Assembly: GCF_001425045.1 (NCBI RefSeq)
Contig: NZ_LMDJ01000008.1
Location: 31,783-95,782 of the forward strand
Source: Massilia sp. Root351
Lineage (GTDB): Bacteria; Pseudomonadota; Gammaproteobacteria; Burkholderiales; Burkholderiaceae_D
Reading direction: 5' to 3'
Length of the DNA stretch: 64,000 nt
Of this stretch, positions 56,985 through 64,000 are shown one piece after another. Below the pieces are notes generated by a model, which had not been told where the DNA came from, ran no database searches, and saw only the letters and a program-made list of their open reading frames with translations. The number at the start of each line of letters is the position of its first letter. Positions within the stretch are counted from its first letter, which is position 1. Position numbers and translations under genes: made by a program.

Positions 56985-57565
56985 AGGCCCACACGATGCG
57001 CAGTAAAAAGTTCTTTTCGCAACTGCTTGCGCGATTTATCGGCAAGGCCAAACAAGCAGAAACACGGGAGATCGATACGCCGGCCGGTCCGGTTCCGATT
57101 ACCACGTTCCCGGTCGCCCCCGTTTCGCAACAGGTGCGTTCGCTTGACGCCGGCAGGTTGAAACGCATGCATGAACTGGATGCAGCGGCTGCGCAATTTT
57201 TGACGGTCTATTGCTACGGGTCGAGCCCAACCCTGAAAGCATACGACGAGGCATTCCGCCGCTGGCGCAAAGACAAATCGCGCGACTTTTCTGACGAAGC
57301 TGTCATTGAAATGCTGGGAGCCCACCTGGGCAACAGGTTAGCGTCCGACCTGGACATGGAGTGGGTAGAAGTGATCGACGAGTATGGAACAGATTTGGGC
57401 GTACGCTCCAGGAAGTATGAAGTCATTGCATTTCCCCTCGCATCGGTAGCGAAGCGAATTGAGAATTATGACGATAACTTCATGGAGGGCATCTATTACG
57501 CCACCATGACCACTATTGATGACGGCCAGATGAAACGCAACACCACTACGGAGACGGAATGTTGA
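56981..57565 (+). CDS. hypothetical protein, DUF3806-like
   Basis: 194 residues, cytoplasmic. The region EMLGAHLGNRLASDLDMEWV, EYGTDLGVRS and IAFPLASVAKRIENYDDNF resembles DUF3806 proteins. The N-terminus is basic (RSKKFFSQLLARF). Starts are GTG 56981, which overlaps the previous stop, or ATG 56996. Function is unknown. Confidence 0.7.
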   Translation: MKAHTMRSKKFFSQLLARFIGKAKQAETREIDTPAGPVPITTFPVAPVSQQVRSLDAGRLKRMHELDAAAAQFLTVYCYGSSPTLKAYDEAFRRWRKDKSRDFSDEAVIEMLGAHLGNRLASDLDMEWVEVIDEYGTDLGVRSRKYEVIAFPLASVAKRIENYDDNFMEGIYYATMTTIDDGQMKRNTTTETEC

Positions 57566-57834
57566 AATCCATATTATGCATGCTGCTAACGCCGTTTGCT
57601 GGCGCAGCGTCGGCTGAAGTTGTGAAGCGGGAAAGCGAGCTTGCTTCACACATATGCGGCTTTTGCTACGACAAGCTGAACTGCAGCGTCCGCGCTGTTT
57701 TTGGTGACGCAGGCGGGTCCCACGTCGCGGAATGGCGGATAGCCAATGGAAAAGCGTATCGCACAGTTTTGTCCGACAGCGGCGACCTCGTGCAGTATTT
57801 CAAGACGAATCTGATGCCGCCGAGATACAGGTAG
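57559..57834 (+). CDS. small secreted protein
   Basis: 91 residues. It has a short signal peptide (MLKSILCMLLTPFAGAASA) and a mature part with three Cys near HICGFCYDKLNCSV and then an unusual basic end. The start overlaps the end of the previous gene by seven bases. I do not recognise a family. Confidence 0.6.
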   Translation: MLKSILCMLLTPFAGAASAEVVKRESELASHICGFCYDKLNCSVRAVFGDAGGSHVAEWRIANGKAYRTVLSDSGDLVQYFKTNLMPPRYR

Positions 57835-57914
57835 CTCACCATTCTTTTCGCGAATGAGAACCCGGCACGATGAGCTGGCTGCGCAAACAATCTTCCTGAA
57901 CAAAGGCCCACCGC

Positions 57915-58460
57915 ATGCGCATTGCAATGCTACCCGGCAGTATCCTGATCGCGATCGCCCTGCTGGTGTGCAGCGCGGCAGCGCGCGCGGATGAGTCAAG
58001 CCTCACGGCACCGAATGTGGTCGCCATCTCGCCGACGATCGTGACATCGGGCCAGCCGACTGCGGCTTCCCTTGCGGCGCTCGCCGGCCAGGGATTCAAG
58101 GCCGTCGTCTACCTCGCGCCGCCAACCGTCCCTGACGCCGTCACTGGCGAAGCGGATATCGTGCGCCGCCAAGGGCTTGAGTTCGTCAACATCCCCATCG
58201 AATTCGGCGAGCCGACCGAAGCGGACTTCGAACAGTTCGCCGAAACGATGAGCCGGTTTCAGGACCGGAAGGTACTGGTGCACTGCCAGGTCAATATGCG
58301 CGCATCCACGCTCACATTTCTGTACCGCGTGATTAAATTGCGGGAGCCGCCCGAACAGGCATACCAGGCCGTCGCGCGGGTCTGGTCGCCCAGGGGCGCC
58401 TGGAATCGTCTGCTGACGTCCCAGCTACGCAAGGCTGGGATCGAGTTCGAGCCGTACTGA
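57915..58460 (+). CDS. secreted protein tyrosine phosphatase-like protein
   Basis: 181 residues with a signal peptide (residues 1 to about 25, ending ARA-DES). The domain resembles DUF442/phosphatase-like proteins: ISPTIVTSGQPTAASLAALA, and the loop VHCQVNMRAS with Cys124 and Arg129. That spacing is C-x4-R, one residue shorter than the canonical C-x5-R of phosphatases but known in DUF442-type proteins. The role is not clear. Confidence 0.8.
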   Translation: MRIAMLPGSILIAIALLVCSAAARADESSLTAPNVVAISPTIVTSGQPTAASLAALAGQGFKAVVYLAPPTVPDAVTGEADIVRRQGLEFVNIPIEFGEPTEADFEQFAETMSRFQDRKVLVHCQVNMRASTLTFLYRVIKLREPPEQAYQAVARVWSPRGAWNRLLTSQLRKAGIEFEPY

Positions 58461-58485
58461 CCGCTGGCTTCCGGTCTCCGACCGC

Positions 58486-59007
58486 CTAGCGCTTCAAGGC
58501 CAGTTCCAGCATCCCCGAACCGGCCGCCCGATACCCCAGTTTGCCGAACAGCCTTTGCGCCTGCACGTTGGCTTCCGCTACATCCGCAGCCAGCCCGTAC
58601 AGGCCAAGCACCTCGTCGGCAAAAGTCGTCACGAGGCCAAGCGCTTCCGCCATGTAGCCCTTGCCCCATGCCGACTGCCTGAGCAAGCAGCCCACTTCCG
58701 CCGTCCGCAGCGCCATGTCGAAACTGTGGAGACCGCAAGTGCCGACCACCAGCCCACTGTCGTGCGAGGCGATTGCCCACTCCAGCGACTCGCCTTCAGC
58801 AAGGAGCTTGCGCACGCTCTTCAGCATCAGCCGGACCGTCCCTGGGTTCGGAAACGGCCGCTCGCCGGTATATTGCATCACCTGCGGATCGCCATAAATG
58901 TCGAACAGCGCCGCCGCGTCGTCCTCCTTCATAGCCCTGAGGAGCAGGCGCTCGCCACGCAAGGCAGGCAATACGGCAGGAATGTGAAAGCGGCTGGTGT
59001 CGGTCAT
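58486..59007 (-). CDS. GNAT family N-acetyltransferase (RimJ/RimL type)
   Basis: 173 residues. It opens with RGERLLLRAMKEDDAAALFD and carries the acetyl-CoA motif region VGCLLRQSAWGKGYMAEALG, typical of RimJ/RimL/YdaF acetyltransferases. The end NVQAQRLFGKLGYRAAG is also typical. It is convergent with the phosphatase-like gene, about 25 bases apart. Confidence 0.88.
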   Translation of the reverse strand: MTDTSRFHIPAVLPALRGERLLLRAMKEDDAAALFDIYGDPQVMQYTGERPFPNPGTVRLMLKSVRKLLAEGESLEWAIASHDSGLVVGTCGLHSFDMALRTAEVGCLLRQSAWGKGYMAEALGLVTTFADEVLGLYGLAADVAEANVQAQRLFGKLGYRAAGSGMLELALKR

Positions 59008-59056
59008 GCGCCGATTATAGCGGCGCTGTTACGATGCCTCACGGCGTAGCCGCTCC

Positions 59057-59497
59057 TTACAGTGTTGGCCCCTTTCGAAAGCCGATGGCCAGCCGGTTCC
59101 AGCTATTGATCGTGTTGATAGCCATCGTCACCGCCACCATCTCGGCGGGCGTGAAATGCTCGGCCAGTTCGGCATAGGCCGCGTCCGGCGCGCGGGTATC
59201 CGCAATGCGGGTCAGTGCCTCGGTCCAGGCCAGCGCGGCGCGTTCGCGGGCCGTGAAGAACGGCGTCTCTTCCCACACGACCAAGCCACTCAGCCGGCGC
59301 TCGGTCTCGCCGGCCTTGCGCATGTCGCTGGTATGCATGTCCACGCAAAACGCGCAGCCGTTGATCTGCGAAGCCCGCAGCTTGATCAGTTCCATCAGCG
59401 GCGCTTCCAGTCCCAGCTTGCCGACCGCCACTTCCAGGGCGATCATGGCTTTCATTGCGTCCGGGTTGGCGGCATAGAAATCGATACGAGGGTTCAT
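59057..59497 (-). CDS. carboxymuconolactone decarboxylase family protein (AhpD-like)
   Basis: 146 residues, mainly helical. The AhpD-like motif is GCAFCVDMHT, with Cys48, Cys51 and His55 (C-x2-C-x3-H), which suggests a peroxide-reducing or alkylhydroperoxidase role. AAGGAG precedes the ATG. The gene is divergent from a MocR regulator, a pairing seen often in proteobacteria. Confidence 0.9.
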   Translation of the reverse strand: MNPRIDFYAANPDAMKAMIALEVAVGKLGLEAPLMELIKLRASQINGCAFCVDMHTSDMRKAGETERRLSGLVVWEETPFFTARERAALAWTEALTRIADTRAPDAAYAELAEHFTPAEMVAVTMAINTINSWNRLAIGFRKGPTL

Positions 59498-59596
59498 CGT
59501 GCTGCTCCTTCAATTTGTTGTTCAGTGAGGCTATTGTAGGAGCCATGGCCGGATAGGCAGGGTGCCAATTCCGGGAAAATCGCGCACGCCAAGAGT

Positions 59597-59624
59597 CCAA
59601 TCCCTTGCCAATCCCTGCAAATCC
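59597..59624. promoter_or_regulatory. direct repeats, possible MocR binding sites
   Basis: CCAATCC (59597-59603), CCAATCC (59608-59614) and CAAATCC (59618-59624) occur in line at 11- and 10-base steps, just before the mocR start. MocR-type regulators commonly bind direct repeats. Confidence 0.45.
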
Positions 59625-59641
59625 GGGCAGCCTTGGAATCC

Positions 59642-61081
59642 ATGGAACTTCACATCGTTATAGAAGGCCGCAAGGACCTCACCGGCCAATTGCATCGCCA
59701 GCTGTCGGACGCCATCCGCAGCGGAAGGCTGGCGCCCGGCCAGCAACTGCCGCCTACCCGCCTGCTGGCCGAGCAGCTCGGCCTGTCGCGCAAGACCGTG
59801 TCCGAAGCGTACAGCCGCCTCGCGCTGGACAAGCTGGTGATGGGCCGAGTGGGCGCTGGCAGCTACGTGCAGGCGCCCGCCGAGCCGCGTCCGCAGCACG
59901 TGGAGCGCAGCGGCCTGGCCAGCGCCGACATCGTGCGCAAGTGGGACAGCATGGCCACGCCGCTGCGCCATCCGCAGCCTGAAGGCCGCTCGCGCTATGA
60001 ATTCATCGGCGGCTGCGCCACGCCCGGCCACTTCCCGATGGACGAATGGCGCCGCTGCGTTACCCACGCGCTGCGCCAGGACCCGGCGCTGCGCGGCCGC
60101 TACGGCGACGCCGAAGGCGTGCCAGTGCTGCGCGCTGCCATCGCCCGCCACATAGCATTCGCGCGCGGCGTGGTGTGCACGCCAGCCAACGTGGTGGTGA
60201 CCAACGGCGCGCAGCAGGCTCTGGACTTGCTGGGCCGCGTGCTGCTGGAGCCGGGTTGTGTGGTGGCGGTGGAAGATCCTGGTTACCCAGCAGCACGCGG
60301 GCTGTTCGCCAGCCAGGGCGCGCAGGTGGTAGGCATTCCGGTGGACGAGCAAGGCATCATCGTGGATCGCATATCGGACGGCACGCGCCTCATCTACGTC
60401 ACGCCCGCGCACCAGTTCCCGCTGGGGATGCCAATGAGCGTGGCACGCCGACGCGCCCTGCTGGCCCGCGCCCGCGATATCGGCGCCATCGTCATCGAGG
60501 ATGACTACGACAGCGAGTTCCGCTACGAAGGCCGGCCCACGGACTCGCTGCAAAGCATGGACACGCACGGCATGGTAGTCTTCGTCGGCACCTTCTCGAA
60601 GGTGATGCTGCCCGAGCTGAGGCTGGGCTACATGGTTCTGCCTGAGGCACTGCTCAACGCCACGCTGACGGTCAAGCACCTGACGGACTGGCACACCAGC
60701 ACGATGAACCAGCACGCCCTGGCCAAGTTCATCACCGATGGCCACCTGCAAAAACATATCCGCCGCTGCCACGGCGTCTACGCCACGCGCCGCGAGCGGC
60801 TGCAGTCATTGTTTGCAACCATGCTGGCGCCATGGTTCGAGCTGGTGCCGGCCGAAGCGGGCTTCCACCTGGCAGCGCTGTGCAAGCGCGGGCCCCATAT
60901 TGACATCGGCCTGCTGCTGCGCCTCGCGCGCAGGGCTGACGTGGGGTTGTACTCGCTGGCGAACTTCTACGCGGACCAGCCGCCGCACCAAGGCCTGTAC
61001 CTGGGCTACGGCGCCATCGATACGCTCGACATCGAACCCGCGCTTGTCCGCGTGCGCGACATTCTCGTTGAAATGGAATAG
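59642..61081 (+). CDS. MocR/PdxR family transcriptional regulator with aminotransferase domain
   Basis: About 479 residues. The N-terminal GntR-type winged helix has PPTRLLAEQLGLSRKTVSEAY, then a type I aminotransferase-like domain starts near residue 110, with TNGAQQALDLLGRVLLEPG and the PLP-binding Lys expected in FVGTFSKVMLPELRLGY. The ATG at 59642 starts the conserved part; TTG at 59633 is the only upstream option. It probably controls the AhpD-like gene, responding to a PLP-linked ligand. Confidence 0.92.
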   Translation: MELHIVIEGRKDLTGQLHRQLSDAIRSGRLAPGQQLPPTRLLAEQLGLSRKTVSEAYSRLALDKLVMGRVGAGSYVQAPAEPRPQHVERSGLASADIVRKWDSMATPLRHPQPEGRSRYEFIGGCATPGHFPMDEWRRCVTHALRQDPALRGRYGDAEGVPVLRAAIARHIAFARGVVCTPANVVVTNGAQQALDLLGRVLLEPGCVVAVEDPGYPAARGLFASQGAQVVGIPVDEQGIIVDRISDGTRLIYVTPAHQFPLGMPMSVARRRALLARARDIGAIVIEDDYDSEFRYEGRPTDSLQSMDTHGMVVFVGTFSKVMLPELRLGYMVLPEALLNATLTVKHLTDWHTSTMNQHALAKFITDGHLQKHIRRCHGVYATRRERLQSLFATMLAPWFELVPAEAGFHLAALCKRGPHIDIGLLLRLARRADVGLYSLANFYADQPPHQGLYLGYGAIDTLDIEPALVRVRDILVEME

Positions 61082-61082
61082 C

Positions 61083-61907
61083 TCAGCCGAACAAGGCGCC
61101 GGTGGAATTGGTATAGCAGACAAAATTTCCACCCCGCGCGAAAGCGACCAGGGTCAGGCCGCATTCTTCGGCCAGCCGCACTGCAGTCGCGGTTGGCGCC
61201 GATATCGCCACCAGCGCCGAGACGCGCGCCATGGCTGCCTTCTGCACCATCTCCACGCTCGCGCGGCTGGTGATGAGCGCAAAGCCAGCGGACGGGTCCA
61301 CACGCCGGCGCGCCATCATGCCAATCAGCTTGTCGAGCGCATTGTGGCGTCCCACGTCCTCGAACACGGCCTGCAGCTCGCCGTCCGGCGCGCACCATGC
61401 GGCGGCATGTGTTGCGCCGGTGAGCCGCGCCAGCGGCTGCGCGCCACCCAGCGCTTCCAGCGCCACGCGGATGCCGTGTGCAGACAGCGCGCGGTCCGGC
61501 GCCAGCACAGGCAAGGTGCGGTAGACTTGATCCAGACTGTCCACTCCACAAAGACCGCAACCGGTGCGCCCGCTCAGGCTGCGCCGCCGCTCTTTGAGCT
61601 GCGCGAACGCACGGGCTGACACTTCCAGCTTCACCGTCACACCTTCGCAAGCTTGTTTGATATCGATGCCATAGCATTCGGCGGCATCGTTCAATATGCC
61701 TTCCGACAGCGAGAAGCCCAGCGCGAAGTCTTCCAGGTCGGCGGGCGTGGCCATCATCACGGCGTGCGAAATGCCGTTGTACTCCAGCGCAACTGGCACC
61801 TCCTCGGCCAGGTCGTCGATATCGTCCAGCAGCTGGCCGCGCGCCAGCCGTCGCACGGCAAAGCGCGAAGAAATCAGCTTTTCATCATCCGGCGGCAGCG
61901 TACTCAT
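61083..61907 (-). CDS. fdhD: formate dehydrogenase accessory sulfurtransferase FdhD
   Basis: A 274-residue protein of the FdhD family. The essential C-x2-C motif is Cys117-Cys120 (GRTGCGLCGVDS), and GFSLSEGILNDAAE and FEDVGRHNALDKLIG follow. It transfers sulfur from IscS to the Mo-bis-MGD cofactor of formate dehydrogenase. The ATG at 61907 is chosen by homology, since the upstream frame has no family match. No formate dehydrogenase gene is in the window, and the gene ends one base from mocR, convergent. Confidence 0.92.
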   Translation of the reverse strand: MSTLPPDDEKLISSRFAVRRLARGQLLDDIDDLAEEVPVALEYNGISHAVMMATPADLEDFALGFSLSEGILNDAAECYGIDIKQACEGVTVKLEVSARAFAQLKERRRSLSGRTGCGLCGVDSLDQVYRTLPVLAPDRALSAHGIRVALEALGGAQPLARLTGATHAAAWCAPDGELQAVFEDVGRHNALDKLIGMMARRRVDPSAGFALITSRASVEMVQKAAMARVSALVAISAPTATAVRLAEECGLTLVAFARGGNFVCYTNSTGALFG

Positions 61908-62277
61908 TCTGTCATCATGCCACAAACGAAATGACGTTACACAATGAGGCGATGACACTTCAATCATTCGGCGGCCCGGGCTCGTTCGAGCTTCGCGACG
62001 TGAACACCGACTTGGCTGGTCTTCCGGCGCGGCTGCAGCGCATCGACCTGAAATGTGAGATTTTGCGCATTTTTTCATCTGAGCAAGATGCTATGCTGCC
62101 AGAAACAGTCATTCATATCACCCGGCCCGCACTACCATTACTGCCAGATTCCTTGGATCAGCCCGTAGCCACGCCAGCCTGGCGCGGCAAATCGGATGCG
62201 AACGGTTGCCGAGTAGCGTTGCATTGCATAAGTAGGCGACAGGGGCTGCGTAGTACCACATTCGTTAAGGCATATTG
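61908..62277. other. intergenic region with a weak ORF
   Basis: About 370 bases between fdhD and the RDD gene. An ORF at 61931-62278 (115 residues) ends in TGATG, overlapping the RDD start by one base. Its product has no family match, no signal and no good ribosome site. It may be spurious; the region is less GC-rich and probably holds divergent promoters. Confidence 0.35.
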
Positions 62278-63396
62278 ATGGACGAACCAGATTTCAGCAG
62301 CTATACGGAGTCACAGCTTCGACAGATATTGACGCGCATCGATGCTGTCCGTCACCCAGAGCGAGTAAGGGAGATCGAAGCGCGGCTCTCAGCCATGGCA
62401 TCAGCCTCCGCGCATGCCGAGGCTGAACCGAATTCGGTAATAGCACCGCATACCGCAACCATTGCCACGCCTTGGCGGAGAATCGGCGCATTCGTCATTG
62501 ATATGCTTATCCTCGGCATCATCGGACTTGCTGCTGGTGCGCTTTTTGGTGCACAGTTTGCCGCGCTTGGCGCGTGGGGCACAGTGGTTGGATTTATCGT
62601 TACGCTCGCCTACTTTGGCTTCACAGAAAGCCGAACAGGTGGCGGCCAATCCTTGGGAAAAAGGGCATTGAATCTGAGAGTCGTATCACGGACTGGCGAG
62701 GCACTAAGCGCGCCGGCCGCGTTCGTTCGTGCCGCCGTGCTTTGCGTCGCCTATTTTCTAAATGGCGCGGGCTTCGACTTCGGCCGGGCAAACCAATGGG
62801 GCGCCGTTGGCATCTCCGTGCTGATCTTTGGACTGATCTTTAGCATGGTCTACATGCTGATCTTTAACCGTAGAACCCGCCAGTCCATACATGACTTGGC
62901 AGTCGGGGCTTTTGTTGTCAAAGGAGGTCCTGGTAAAGGAGGCCTGCCCACCGGGCCGATTTGGCGCGGCCACGCCGCCGTCGTAGGCGTCGCAATACTC
63001 GTCATGTCCGTTGGAGGCTTGCTGATTTCAAAGCATTTTTTGCAAACCGAACCGCTCGCTAACCTCGCTTTGATACAACAGAAGATTGATGCGCTTCCCG
63101 GTGTCGACCGCGTTGGCGTCAATCTCAACTCGCTCTCGTCAAACAACGGGACAACGACTCGTTTGTTCATTAACGCTGTCGTCGACGCATCGGCCCCGAA
63201 CCAAGAAGTACTCGCACGACGCATTGCGCAGGTTGCGCTGACAAATTATCCTGCGGCGCGCCGCCAGCACGCGATCGCCGTGACACTCTCGTCAGGTTAC
63301 GACATCGGCATCGCATCATGGTGGCGCTCGACGAACTACGTTTATACACCAGAAGACTGGCAAGCGCCCTTGGGGACTTATGGCAAAGTACTTTAA
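62278..63396 (+). CDS. RDD family membrane protein
   Basis: About 372 residues. A hydrophilic N-terminus of about 65 residues is followed by the RDD domain: WRRIGAFVIDMLILGIIGLA, TGGGQSLGKRALNLRVVS and NRRTRQSIHDLAVGAFVV, with several helices. The C-terminal third is a soluble domain after one more helix (GHAAVVGVAILVMSVGGLLI). Function of the family is unknown; some act in ion or lipid processes. Its end overlaps the next gene by 17 bases. Confidence 0.85.
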   Translation: MDEPDFSSYTESQLRQILTRIDAVRHPERVREIEARLSAMASASAHAEAEPNSVIAPHTATIATPWRRIGAFVIDMLILGIIGLAAGALFGAQFAALGAWGTVVGFIVTLAYFGFTESRTGGGQSLGKRALNLRVVSRTGEALSAPAAFVRAAVLCVAYFLNGAGFDFGRANQWGAVGISVLIFGLIFSMVYMLIFNRRTRQSIHDLAVGAFVVKGGPGKGGLPTGPIWRGHAAVVGVAILVMSVGGLLISKHFLQTEPLANLALIQQKIDALPGVDRVGVNLNSLSSNNGTTTRLFINAVVDASAPNQEVLARRIAQVALTNYPAARRQHAIAVTLSSGYDIGIASWWRSTNYVYTPEDWQAPLGTYGKVL

Positions 63397-63718
63397 TCTT
63401 GGCCACGGCACCAAGCCGCTAGCTGATTCCGCAAATTTCCCGTGGCCGTTTGACATTGATATTTGCTTCGAACCAGTACAGCACCCAGTGGCTTTCAGCG
63501 AAGGAGTTGGTCATGGCTCTGCGGGTTGCGCGGTATCTGCAACGGAGGCACTGGAGAGCAAGTGGCGAGAGCACTTTGAGATTACCGGCTCACAGTGGCT
63601 GATACCGTACATTGAGAAATTGGCGCAAGGGGCACCACTTCCGCGAGTTGAGATCATGCAACGTTTCATTGAGCTAAACGGCAAGCCACCTGAGAGCTAT
63701 GAATCAAGTTTCTATTGA
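63380..63718 (+). CDS. hypothetical protein
   Basis: 112 residues, soluble, opening MAKYFNLGHGTKPLADSANF and ending ESYESSFY. The start ATG lies inside the end of the RDD gene. No family is recognised. Its base use is lower in GC than most of the window, as for the RDD gene, which suggests the same origin. Confidence 0.55.
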   Translation: MAKYFNLGHGTKPLADSANFPWPFDIDICFEPVQHPVAFSEGVGHGSAGCAVSATEALESKWREHFEITGSQWLIPYIEKLAQGAPLPRVEIMQRFIELNGKPPESYESSFY

Positions 63719-63794
63719 CGCCCAATAGCAGACTTTCTGCCGGCGACGCCATTACCCTCTATCGTGCAAAAATTTGAAATAGATTAAACATACC

Positions 63795-63920
63795 ATGACA
63801 GGCACATATGAATGGAACCCGATGCCCCATCGCTTGGATGTCAAATGTCCAACGTGCCAGCAACGCGCGGAATTTGAGTTCGTTGAGGTTGTTCGCATTA
63901 AGGAGCCGCTGAACAATTGA
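63795..63920 (+). CDS. very short ORF with a C-x2-C motif
   Basis: 41 residues with CPTCQQRAEF, a zinc-ribbon-like pair, ending RIKEPLNN. No clear ribosome site is seen. The rest of a longer gene could lie in another frame beyond the stop, in which case this is a frameshifted or truncated piece; the window ends too soon to tell. Confidence 0.35.
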   Translation: MTGTYEWNPMPHRLDVKCPTCQQRAEFEFVEVVRIKEPLNN

Positions 63921-64000
63921 GTTTTTAGCGGCTCAAAGCTTGCTCAGTAGGGGCAATTCAAGTTCAGCGAGCGAAAAATACGGTGAAAAAGTGGCGAAAG

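Noticed and set aside
61931..62278. 115-codon ORF between fdhD and the RDD gene
   Set aside because: The TGATG overlap is suggestive, but there is no family match, no ribosome site and no domain. Kept only as an intergenic note.

Overview
The window is a GC-rich, densely coded chromosomal segment from a betaproteobacterium. The gene families (Liv-type aromatic-acid transporter, Ssu sulfonate system, YDG-repeat two-partner adhesin, MocR and FdhD genes), the coding style and the palindromic repeats point to Oxalobacteraceae (the Massilia/Duganella/Janthinobacterium group). This is inferred without a database search. No rRNA, tRNA, CRISPR array, integrase or intact insertion sequence was seen.

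1-16.7 kb: a catabolic island. The 3' end of a porin gene and a hotdog thioesterase come first. Then two divergent transcription units face each other: livHMGF on the minus strand and a nine-gene plus-strand operon. The operon encodes an aryl-CoA ligase, a periplasmic binding protein, a monooxygenase/Old Yellow Enzyme fusion, an SDR dehydrogenase, a MarR regulator, a crotonase, an acyl-CoA dehydrogenase, a RidA protein, a 3-hydroxyacyl-CoA dehydrogenase and a formamidase-like hydrolase. The two-domain fusion is the hallmark of the aerobic 2-aminobenzoate (anthranilate) CoA pathway. Two matching palindromes in the divergent intergenic region are probably the MarR operators.

16.7-28 kb: ordinary housekeeping and stress genes. 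These include a YdcF protein, a GNAT, AzoR, pirin, an acyltransferase 3 whose 3' end runs into a palindromic repeat, an AstE-like peptidase, SugE, an ArsR regulator with an alkene reductase, an amidohydrolase with DoxX, and YceI.

28-38 kb: an organosulfur island. ssuEADCB on the minus strand is divergent from a DszC/SfnB-like monooxygenase plus metNIQ. The right end carries the wreck of an LLM-type monooxygenase gene, then a serine acetyltransferase that would feed sulfur into cysteine. A Bcr/CflA exporter and a small conserved-looking ORF follow.

39.8-54.4 kb: the most unusual part. Eight co-directional, nearly gapless genes read leftward from one good sigma70-like promoter: a short DUF6916-like protein, three tandem tail-collar proteins, a GNAT, a Tat-signal DUF6916-like protein, a 3292-residue TpsA exoprotein (TPS domain, a six-repeat FG-GAP-like propeller and 22 YDG units), and its TpsB transporter. 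This is proposed as a surface-structure system.

54.4-64 kb: a cysteine-rich HTH regulator with an MFS exporter, a RibD-C reductase, small hypothetical genes, a phosphatase-like protein, a GNAT, an AhpD-like protein divergent from a MocR regulator, an orphan fdhD, an RDD membrane protein and small hypothetical genes at the right edge.
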